This document shows, in pieces, positions 38,316 to 45,511 of a DNA stretch of 64,000 nt; within the stretch, counting starts at the first letter, position 1, and every line of letters begins with the position of its first letter. Where the stretch lies: assembly GCF_000470315.2 (NCBI RefSeq), contig NZ_CBRF02000020.1, positions 1-64,000 of the forward strand. The letters are read 5' to 3'. The notes beneath the pieces were generated by a model. The model was given only the letters and a program-made list of their open reading frames with translations, was not told where the DNA came from and did not search any database. The DNA comes from Psychromonas sp. SP041 (GTDB lineage Bacteria; Pseudomonadota; Gammaproteobacteria; Enterobacterales; Psychromonadaceae). The position numbers and the translations under genes were made by a program.

Positions 38316-38720
38316 TTATAAAATAATGTTATCGTCAGATTCGATAATCGCATTTTCTAAAAACCAAGATTTAACTAATATAGTGTTTTCTTTATAAGTA
38401 ATTTCACAAGCAATTCTTTTTTTAGACGACAGTCCAGATTCTGAGAAAATCATCTTACGACATGGATAACCTAATGCAGAGACATAAGTAGGCATCACAC
38501 TAACGTCATATCTTCCATGCGTTAATCGTGTAGAAGAAGGGTCACTTAGTATGGTAGAAAAAGTCGCAGGTAATACTTCTAGATTAGGTTTTGCTTCATT
38601 AGCACTGACCAGAGGAATAGAAGCATAAACTTCTCTCGGTTTACTGGTACATGCAGTTAGTGCTAGAACAACAGGCACTAATAAGTATTTATAATGTTTA
38701 GAAGATAAAATATTAATCAT
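38316..38720 (-). CDS. Small predicted lipoprotein
   Basis: The product has 134 residues. YLLVPVVLALTACTSKP is a lipoprotein signal peptide with the lipobox LTAC. The mature part contains two further Cys (CRKM, ACEIT) and no domain I recognise. Placed directly before the KpsD-like gene with the candidate promoter at 38776-38804 in front, it may be an accessory of capsule export, but this is only by position. Confidence 0.6.
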   Translation of the reverse strand: MINILSSKHYKYLLVPVVLALTACTSKPREVYASIPLVSANEAKPNLEVLPATFSTILSDPSSTRLTHGRYDVSVMPTYVSALGYPCRKMIFSESGLSSKKRIACEITYKENTILVKSWFLENAIIESDDNIIL

Positions 38721-38775
38721 AATTAAAGCTCTTTAAATACCTAAAAAAAGATAATTTTTATAAAAAAAGAAGAGG

Positions 38776-38804
38776 ATAATAACAAAAAGGTACTATTTGA
38801 GCAA
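38776..38804 (-). promoter_or_regulatory. Candidate sigma-70 promoter of the capsule locus
   Basis: On the minus strand TTGCTC (38804-38799) and TATTAT (38781-38776) are separated by 17 bp, about 55 bp before the lipoprotein ATG. The -35 is weak (three of six). No JUMPstart/ops element was found nearby. Confidence 0.35.
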
Positions 38805-39181
38805 TCTATAAGCGCATGCTTGAAACACTCTCTTTTTCAAAAGTTCCTAAGAAATAAACCTTTATATTTATTTTTATATTGTTAACAATCAATTCATCAT
38901 ATTTCAATTTAAAATAAAGCTAAATATTAAGTAAAATATCAAACAACAACAAAATATCTTTCCACTTTTAAAAAATTAATATTTTTATAATAAAAGCGGC
39001 TCAATAATATTTTTAAAATTAGTACAATATTTTAAGGACTAGTGTGACACCATGATCGCATTAATATAAAATATCTTATCAACTAATTTTATTTGTACTT
39101 TATTTTAAAATGATGCTTGTTAAAAATTCATTTACGATAGCCTGTAAGCCTTATTCACATTCTATAAAAGTTAACATTCCT
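38805..39181. other. Divergent intergenic region
   Basis: This AT-rich stretch separates the minus-strand capsule locus from the plus-strand methyltransferase gene. I see no further gene and no repeat family member. A short extension of the methyltransferase frame back to 39110 lacks codon character and is not counted as coding. Confidence 0.5.
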
Positions 39182-40033
39182 ATGATCAAACGCACTTTTA
39201 CTACTCCTTGGCAAGATTATGAACTCATTGATGCCGGTAATAACCAAAAGCTTGAGCGTTGGGGAAATGTATATACAATTCGCCCTGAAATGAATGCTTA
39301 CTTTGAGCCTGTACTATCAAAAAAACAGTGGTTGGCTAAAGCACACTTTGAATTTATTGAAAGTAGTAGTAGTGCCGGTGAATGGGAGACACTACAAGGT
39401 AATTTGGAGCATGATTGGCGAATTAAGTTCAATAACATCACAATTAATTTGCATCTGACTAAATTCAAACATGTTGGGTTATTTCCAGAACAACGCGCTA
39501 ATTGGGATTTTATTGCTGATAACCTTCAATCTGGCGACCGTTTCTTGAACCTCTTTGCTTATACAGGTGTGGCTTCATTAGTAGCAAGAGATCAGGGCGC
39601 TGAAGTGCTACATTGTGATTCTGTTAAGCAAATCATTAAATGGGGCAAAGAGAACATGGAGTCCTCTGGTTTAACAGATGTGCATTGGGTTTTAGAAGAT
39701 GCATTGAAATTTGCTCAGCGTGAAATAAAACGCGGAAAACAATACCAAGGCTTGATAATGGATCCCCCTGCTTTTGGTATTGGTGCAAAGAAAGAACGCT
39801 GGAAGATTGAAAACAAATTCCCAGAGTTAATAGAGGCAGCTTTAGCATTACGCGCAAAAGGTGGTTTTATTATTGCCAACACTTATTCCCCTCGCCTAGA
39901 TGCAGAACGTATTCGTCAAATCACCAGTGATTTATGTAACGGCGAAAAAGTACAAGTCACCACCCTAAGCGTAAAAAGCCAAACAGGTAAAATATTAGAT
40001 TACGGATTGAGAACAGTTATTACTGGGAGTTAG
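39182..40033 (+). CDS. Class I SAM-dependent methyltransferase, RlmI-like
   Basis: From ATG 39182 the product has 283 residues. FLNLFAYTGVASLVARDQGA is the SAM-binding loop, and LIMDPPAFGIGAKKERWKIE contains the DPPAFG catalytic motif that is shared with rRNA cytosine-C5 methyltransferases of the RlmI/RlmK type. The N-terminus (RTFTTPWQDYELIDAGNNQKLERWG) is that of stand-alone homologues lacking the PUA domain. RNA is the probable substrate. The start was chosen because earlier in-frame ATGs at 39110-39113 add 24 residues without family character. Confidence 0.7.
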   Translation: MIKRTFTTPWQDYELIDAGNNQKLERWGNVYTIRPEMNAYFEPVLSKKQWLAKAHFEFIESSSSAGEWETLQGNLEHDWRIKFNNITINLHLTKFKHVGLFPEQRANWDFIADNLQSGDRFLNLFAYTGVASLVARDQGAEVLHCDSVKQIIKWGKENMESSGLTDVHWVLEDALKFAQREIKRGKQYQGLIMDPPAFGIGAKKERWKIENKFPELIEAALALRAKGGFIIANTYSPRLDAERIRQITSDLCNGEKVQVTTLSVKSQTGKILDYGLRTVITGS

Positions 40034-40139
40034 TATAGACAGTTAATACAGGCTGTTGGTTTTGCAGGATTAGTTTGCTTTACAGTCAGTAGCTTTAACT
40101 TTAGTGTGTAGACTTCAAGGAGTTTACACACTTTGTAAT

Positions 40140-40700
40140 GGTATTGACTTCGAGCGAATGAGACGAAGCTTTAGCCTGCAGGGGGTTATGTGTTGATTTG
40201 GCTTTAAGTTGGATAATAGAAAGTATGGAAGGCAATATCACCCCCCCTAAAAATCAACACACAAAAGATCTGCAAGCTAAAGCGTGCGCCCCTAAAATAA
40301 AAAACTACAAACTGAAAACATAACTCGTAAATTCTAAAACCAACACATAAAAGATCTGCAAGCTGAAAACAGGACTCACAGAGTTCCTCAGCTCATAATA
40401 CTAGGCTGTCGCCTAATTCGCCAAGCGCCCTCAATTCAAAATCAACACACCGAAACCTTTTAGCTTTCTACAACTATTCTTAGCCTTTAGCTTCAGTCAA
40501 CAGCAGATTATGTGTTGTTTTGACTTGTTGCTACAAGTTTATGAGCCTTTGACTCTGGGGCGCATGCTTTAGCTTGCAGGGGTTGTGTGTTGTTTTTTCT
40601 TTTAACTTCACACAAAGTCAAAATCAACACATGTAAACATTAAAATCTGCAGCCTGAAAACAGAACTCGCAGAGCTCCTACACCCATGACAATAGGTTTA
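40140..40700. repeat. REP copies on the 3' side of the RAYT gene
   Basis: A plus core (GCTTTAGCCTGCAG) lies near 40168, a minus core at 40270-40292, a long-insert minus variant at 40356-40430 and a further plus core at 40557-40579. A truncated long-insert copy at 40647-40690 runs up to the RAYT stop codon. The long-insert variant keeps the outer ends (CTGCAAGCTGAAAAC and CCAAGCGCCC) but has about 50 extra bases where the hairpin loop would be. Confidence 0.88.
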
Positions 40701-40701
40701 A

Positions 40702-41223
40702 TCACTCACTTTCATAAACCCCATAAAACCGCTTTTTTGCATCTTTTAATTCTGCTTTATATGCATTATTTTTAATATATTGATAAGTTATTTGAAACTG
40801 CTTTTCAGTTCGAATGGCTTTGTCATAATAACTTTTCTCCCATAATTTTCCTGACTCAGTTTTGTATTTATTGATGACAAAGGCGCTACCTCCTTTAATA
40901 TTTTGCATGATGAGGCTTAGCGGCTGGATTTGTTGAAAAAGTAGATGTACATGGTTAGGCATAATAGAGACTGCAAATAAGTTGTAATCTAATTTATCTT
41001 TAGATTTGAATAATGAAATAAGCAAAGGAATGGTTTCATTATTTAATATTGCCCCTGCCCTGCTAGTATCCAAAAACTGATCTAACTGATGCTGTTGCTT
41101 AGCGGTACTTTCGATTATTTGCTTGTTATGTTTTTTGAGGTAGTAGGTAACACTTTCATGTGTTCTAAATGTTACGAACTGAACAGTATTTTTCTGATCT
41201 ATGTGGAATAAATTACTACTCAT
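40702..41223 (-). CDS. REP-associated tyrosine transposase (RAYT, Y1/HUH family)
   Basis: The product has 173 residues. VQFVTFRTHES opens the IS200-like fold, AVSIMPNHVHLLFQ contains the HUH-type metal motif His91-Val-His93, and LWEKSYYDKAIRTEKQF contains the catalytic Tyr (most likely Tyr133). This is the pattern of RAYT proteins, single-strand endonucleases that cut at REP hairpins and are thought to disperse them. Fitting this, the gene is flanked on both sides by copies of the window's REP family: a truncated copy reaches the stop codon and more lie from 41340 on. No IS200-like ends of its own are visible. All key residues are present, so it appears active. Confidence 0.88.
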   Translation of the reverse strand: MSSNLFHIDQKNTVQFVTFRTHESVTYYLKKHNKQIIESTAKQQHQLDQFLDTSRAGAILNNETIPLLISLFKSKDKLDYNLFAVSIMPNHVHLLFQQIQPLSLIMQNIKGGSAFVINKYKTESGKLWEKSYYDKAIRTEKQFQITYQYIKNNAYKAELKDAKKRFYGVYESE

Positions 41224-41339
41224 TTTTACCTCATCGCTATGACAGATAATTAGCTTTAGAGATTAAGTTTAGTTTAAAATTTGAAGTTTAGTAAAAAGTA
41301 AACATTGCTTTATCTTAGTGATTGTTAGACTTTGACTTC

Positions 41340-41645
41340 GGGGCGCTGACTTTAGTCTGGAGGATTTTGTGCATTGTTTTTGGTTTTAAATTAAAAAGTA
41401 CAAAATCAAAGTCAACACATGTAAACATTAAAATCTGCAAGCTGAAAACAGGACTCGCAGAACTCCTCCGCTCATGGCACTAGGCTGGCGCCTAATTCGC
41501 CAAGCGCCCCTAAAATAAAAAAACTCATGCACCAAGTCAAAATCAACACATGTAAACATTAACTCCTGCAAGCTGAAAACAGGACTCGCAGAACTCTTCC
41601 GCTCATAACACTAGGCAGTCGCCTAATTCGCCAAACGTCCCAAGG
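41340..41645. repeat. REP copies on the 5' side of the RAYT gene
   Basis: A plus core at 41340-41362 carries the hairpin GCTGACTTTAGTCTGG, in which G-C has become A-T on both stem sides relative to GCTGGCTTTAGCCTGC. It faces a long-insert minus variant at 41435-41510, making a REPIN of about 171 bp. A second long-insert copy ends near 41643, just beyond the kinase/phosphatase stop codon. Confidence 0.88.
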
Positions 41646-41652
41646 TCAACAA

Positions 41653-43416
41653 CTAAAGCACTCTAGTGCTTAGTAGTATGAAGAGCTCTACAGCACTGAT
41701 GCCGATGAAGATAAAGGCTAGGCATTGCCAGAATTTTACTGGATCTCTTTCTAGGAGTGACTTTTTGGGTTCTTGAATTGTTTGTCTTTTTTGGATGACG
41801 GTTAGTTCTGCAATAAATTCGCTCATGGTGCTATAGCGTTTATTGGGTTTTGGATCTAATGCGCGTCGTAATACGTTATCAAGTCGGCTTGATAACTCTG
41901 AGCGGTGAGTTTGGATGGGTTGGTAAATCCAAGTGTATTGTCTTGCTCTGTCTAATGATTGTGCTTGGTTGGCGGGATAAGGTAAATACCCCGATAACAG
42001 CTCATAGGCAATAACCGCAATGGAGAATAAGTCTGACAACGACGAGCTTTGGTTATCGTTTAAGTATTCTGGTGCGATGTAATCTACTGCTCCTAAGGGT
42101 TCTTCTTGTTGTTCTTTTACTATCTCTTCAAAACCATTAACTTTAACGGTACCGAAGTCGATTAACTTAACTTCATTTTGCCCTGAGATAATAATATTTT
42201 CAGGTTTTAAATCTCTATGCACCATACCCGCACGCTGTAAGACACGGACTGCATTCACTATTTTTTTAATGATGTCATAGGCTTGATCTAACTCAGGTTT
42301 AGGGTTTTCTTGCATCCATTGTCTTAATGGCATGCCTTCCACATGTTCACATATATGATATAGAAAAACTGAACCTTTGATATTGTCTGCAATCGACATG
42401 ACATTGGGGTGATTAATTGACTGCCCTACCCACTGCTCTTTATAAAAGCCTAATAGGTAATTTACATCTTCTTCAAAATTGAGTGATGGCATTTTCAGCA
42501 CCACTTTGTTTTGGGTGCTTTTGTCCGTGGCTAGATAAACATGGCTACGTGCCCCTTCATGCAATATTTTATCTATTTTAAAACAATCAATTTCGTTACC
42601 TACCTGTAATGCTGGCGGGATATTTAAACTGCTTAAATGTGAAAATAACTCGTTTAAATTGGATCTAGGTAATGAGGTTACTTTTACCAATAAACAACTG
42701 ATATTGTCGCTGCTGCCTTCTGTTAAAGCATCATCACATATTTTTTTAGCCAGTAGCTCAAATTCTTGTGTTGTTGCCTCTTCTGTTAATTGGCTTAAAT
42801 AAGCCTTTAAGCTTTCTTTAGTTAAATAGTCATGTACACCGTCACTGCTTAACATGAACAGGTCACCGACTTGTAATGGGATTGTTTGATAGTCAATATC
42901 AAGGTGGCAATCCATGCCAAGTGCACGTGTTAATACTGGGTTTTGTTTATAAACAGCACGACTGTGATCATGTGATAGTTGTTTGAGTTCTTCATCTTGA
43001 TAACGATAAACGCGGCTATCACCAATATGCAAAATATGGGCTGTTGTAGATTTAATAACGACACTGCTGAAAGTGGTGATTAAACCATTATGTCGAAGAT
43101 CATCTTGATTATGTTGATATAACCAACTGTTAAGGGAGTTAAGGACTTTGCTTGCGGATTGTTTAACATCCCAGCTTTTGTTGGTGCTGTAATAATCAGC
43201 AATGAATTGGGTAACACTGGTGTGGCTGGCTTGTTGTCCTTTATCGCTACAACTTACGCCATCAGCAACACAGGCCACAATGCCTTTCATCTTTTTTTCT
43301 GACTCTGAATACGGGTCTTTTACTGCAAAAGCATCTTGATTAACAGAACGTTTACCTGCCGTGGAATAGCCACCGATACAGACTTTTAATGTTGGTTCTG
43401 TTTGACTCTTATTCAT
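41653..43416 (-). CDS. Fused PP2C phosphatase and Ser/Thr protein kinase, membrane-anchored
   Basis: From ATG 43416 the product has 587 residues. About residues 10-255 are a PP2C phosphatase: SVNQDAFAV, VACVADGVSCSDKG, HILHIGDSRVYRY and SSDGVHDYL give the metal-binding Asp residues. About 275-545 are a Hanks-type kinase: KVVLKMP for the ATP lysine, MVHRDLKPENIII as catalytic loop and KLIDFGTVKV as the DFG block. The last 25 residues (LAFIFIGISAVELFILLS) form one membrane segment. Kinase and phosphatase in one chain next to narK and nir genes is a recurring arrangement in marine gammaproteobacteria and suggests control of nitrate uptake or assimilation by phosphorylation. Target unknown. Confidence 0.85.
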   Translation of the reverse strand: MNKSQTEPTLKVCIGGYSTAGKRSVNQDAFAVKDPYSESEKKMKGIVACVADGVSCSDKGQQASHTSVTQFIADYYSTNKSWDVKQSASKVLNSLNSWLYQHNQDDLRHNGLITTFSSVVIKSTTAHILHIGDSRVYRYQDEELKQLSHDHSRAVYKQNPVLTRALGMDCHLDIDYQTIPLQVGDLFMLSSDGVHDYLTKESLKAYLSQLTEEATTQEFELLAKKICDDALTEGSSDNISCLLVKVTSLPRSNLNELFSHLSSLNIPPALQVGNEIDCFKIDKILHEGARSHVYLATDKSTQNKVVLKMPSLNFEEDVNYLLGFYKEQWVGQSINHPNVMSIADNIKGSVFLYHICEHVEGMPLRQWMQENPKPELDQAYDIIKKIVNAVRVLQRAGMVHRDLKPENIIISGQNEVKLIDFGTVKVNGFEEIVKEQQEEPLGAVDYIAPEYLNDNQSSSLSDLFSIAVIAYELLSGYLPYPANQAQSLDRARQYTWIYQPIQTHRSELSSRLDNVLRRALDPKPNKRYSTMSEFIAELTVIQKRQTIQEPKKSLLERDPVKFWQCLAFIFIGISAVELFILLSTRVL

Positions 43417-43439
43417 TGATATTTTTACCTTAATTTTTT

Positions 43440-43465
43440 CATCCCTCATTTTATAATGAGGGATG
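43440..43465 (-). other. Intercistronic hairpin between narK and kinase/phosphatase genes
   Basis: CATCCCTCATT and AATGAGGGATG form a perfect 11-bp stem with a 4-nt loop between the narK stop and the next ATG. There is no T run after it, so it is more likely a processing or stability element than a terminator. Confidence 0.5.
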
Positions 43466-43475
43466 AAAATATAGC

Positions 43476-44948
43476 TTAGTGAGCACCTACATCGATTAGG
43501 GTAACACTACCATCTTCGTTTACTTCTGCAATTTTACCTTTAGGTTCAGTCATCAACGATAATGTTAAAAGCCCTAAGAAAGCAGTTGCTGCAATCACGT
43601 AAAAGAAAATTTGGTAACTAACAAAAGATAACACCGTTAGGTAAACTACTGCACCCACGTTACCGTAAGCACCGGTCATACCTGCAATTTGTCCTGTCAT
43701 ACGACGTTTGATTAGTGGAACCGTTGCAAATACAGCACCTTCACCCGCTTGTACAAAGAAAGAACAAATCATAGCAGCAACAACAGCAACCCATAATGTC
43801 CAGCTACTTTCGATTTGCGCCATTAATAAGTAACCTAACGCTAAACCCGCCGTTAAAATAAGTAAGGTAGATTTACGACCAAACTTATCTGATAACCAAC
43901 CGCCACCTGGGCGAGACACTAAGTTCATGAAGGCATAAGCTGATGCCACCATACCGGCAACAACCGGTGTTAATTCAAATGTTTCTAGGAAAAATAAAGG
44001 TAACATTGAAACAACGGCTAATTCAGAACCAAACGTAGCAAAATAAAGAACGTTTAATACGGCTACTTGTTTGAATTTATATTGGTGTAGTTCTGGTACT
44101 GGTGTTGTAAAGATTGATTTGTTAACTTTCCAAACCTGTGACCATTCGTAAAGATATAGCGCAAATAGTAATGCATAAATAACATAACAAACGGTGTTAG
44201 AAATCATCCCTACGTTATCTGGTGATAGTTTCCAGGCTAGCAATGCTAAAGCCGCATACATTGGGATCTTCATAATAAGTAGTAAGAAGAAGTCACCTTT
44301 TGATGTTACTTCCATTGCTGTTAAGTTAGCAGGTTTGAAGTAAGTAGAACCTTTAGGTGTATCTGTTACGTTTGCGTAAAAAATAAAACCAAATACTAAA
44401 CTTAGTAGACCCGTTACGACCATTGCGTAACGCCATCCGTCTTCGCCACCAAATAGTAATGCCAATGTTGGTAAGCTGAACGCGGCAGCCGCACTACCGA
44501 AGTTACCCCAACCACCGTAAATACCTTCAGCAGTTCCTAGCTCGTTATGTGGGAACCATTCAGAGACTAAACGGATACCAATAACAAAACCTGCACCAAT
44601 GAAACCTAAAGCAAAACGCGAGATAGCCGCTTGCAAGAAGTTTTCAGAGAAAGCAAAAGTAAAACATGGGATTGAACATAGAATAAGCAGAGCAGAATAA
44701 ACTAGTCTTGGGCCGTATTTATCGGTTAATGAACCAATAATAACACGCGCTGGAATTGTCATTGCCACGTTAAGAATAAGCAGTGTTTTAATTTCTTCAG
44801 TGCTTAAACCCAATGTTTCTTTTACTGATTGTAATAATGGTGCAAAGTTAAACCAAACGGCAAACGTGATAAAAAAGGCCATCCAACTTAAATGCAGTGT
44901 TTTCATTTTCCCTTGAAAAGAAAAAATATTAAAAGAATCCTTACTCAT
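43476..44948 (-). CDS. narK: Nitrate/nitrite transporter of the NarK/NasA MFS family
   Basis: The product has 490 residues and about 12 membrane segments. FAVWFNFAPL, RVIIGSLTDKYGPRLVY (the first MFS loop), GFIGAGFVIGIRLVSEWFP and YGGWGNFGSAAAAF (nitrate signature with Gly-rich helix) are characteristic of NarK-type nitrate porters, and SRPGGGWLSDKFGRKST is the second copy of the loop. An AGG precedes the ATG. Placed after nirBD and before the kinase/phosphatase, it imports nitrate for assimilation. Confidence 0.9.
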   Translation of the reverse strand: MSKDSFNIFSFQGKMKTLHLSWMAFFITFAVWFNFAPLLQSVKETLGLSTEEIKTLLILNVAMTIPARVIIGSLTDKYGPRLVYSALLILCSIPCFTFAFSENFLQAAISRFALGFIGAGFVIGIRLVSEWFPHNELGTAEGIYGGWGNFGSAAAAFSLPTLALLFGGEDGWRYAMVVTGLLSLVFGFIFYANVTDTPKGSTYFKPANLTAMEVTSKGDFFLLLIMKIPMYAALALLAWKLSPDNVGMISNTVCYVIYALLFALYLYEWSQVWKVNKSIFTTPVPELHQYKFKQVAVLNVLYFATFGSELAVVSMLPLFFLETFELTPVVAGMVASAYAFMNLVSRPGGGWLSDKFGRKSTLLILTAGLALGYLLMAQIESSWTLWVAVVAAMICSFFVQAGEGAVFATVPLIKRRMTGQIAGMTGAYGNVGAVVYLTVLSFVSYQIFFYVIAATAFLGLLTLSLMTEPKGKIAEVNEDGSVTLIDVGAH

Positions 44949-45029
44949 ATATATCCTACCTGTCTTTATACAAAATTAACGAACGTGATGGATGCCCAAG
45001 CACCTAACAACTAATCAATCTTATTTACT

Positions 45030-45066
45030 AAAACAAGTTATTCCATGGTTAGAAATAACTTGTTTT
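45030..45066 (-). terminator. Terminator-like hairpin between nirD and narK
   Basis: AAAACAAGTTATT pairs with AATAACTTGTTTT around an 11-nt loop, about 85 bp after the nirD stop. A-rich and T-rich flanks would make it work in both directions. It may reduce narK transcription relative to nirBD. Confidence 0.6.
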
Positions 45067-45150
45067 TAAAGGAACATTAAGCCGCTTTTTTTGCTGTGAA
45101 TTGCTTATTCATAAAGTGGCTTAGCGTCATGTGTTTACTGTAATAGATGA

Positions 45151-45501
45151 TTAGCTCGCTTCTTTAAGCTGAACTTGTTCATTTTCAATACGCACGTTAA
45201 AGATTTTGATTTTATGTTCTTCAGAATCTAAACATTCGCCCGTTGCTAAGTTAAAACGCTGTTTATACAAAGGCGATGCAACATAAATAATATCTTCTGT
45301 TGAGCCAATGATGCCGCGAGATAAAACATTAGCATGTCCAAATGGGTCAAAGTTAGCAACGGCATAAACGTTGCTGCTTTGTTTACATAAGAAAATAGCG
45401 ACTTGTTGTTCATTGTATAGCGCGCAAATACCTGCATCTGGTGTTAAGTCGTTAATAGGGCAGATATCTGTCCATGTTGTATTGCTTGATGTAATGTCCA
45501 T
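45151..45501 (-). CDS. nirD: Nitrite reductase [NAD(P)H] small subunit
   Basis: The product has 116 residues. It shows the Rieske-like NirD fold: WTDICPINDLTPDAGICALY, VAIFLCKQSSNVYAVANFDPF and FNLATGECLD, without the Cys-His cluster ligands of true Rieske proteins, as usual for NirD. It is the small subunit of cytoplasmic NADH-dependent assimilatory nitrite reductase. AGGAA precedes the ATG and the gene is 10 bp after nirB. Confidence 0.92.
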   Translation of the reverse strand: MDITSSNTTWTDICPINDLTPDAGICALYNEQQVAIFLCKQSSNVYAVANFDPFGHANVLSRGIIGSTEDIIYVASPLYKQRFNLATGECLDSEEHKIKIFNVRIENEQVQLKEAS

Positions 45502-45511
45502 TTTATTATTC

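Noticed and set aside
45077-45130. A 17-codon minus-strand frame between nirD and narK
   Set aside because: It has no good ribosome site and lies just before a terminator; it could be a remnant but nothing supports a product.
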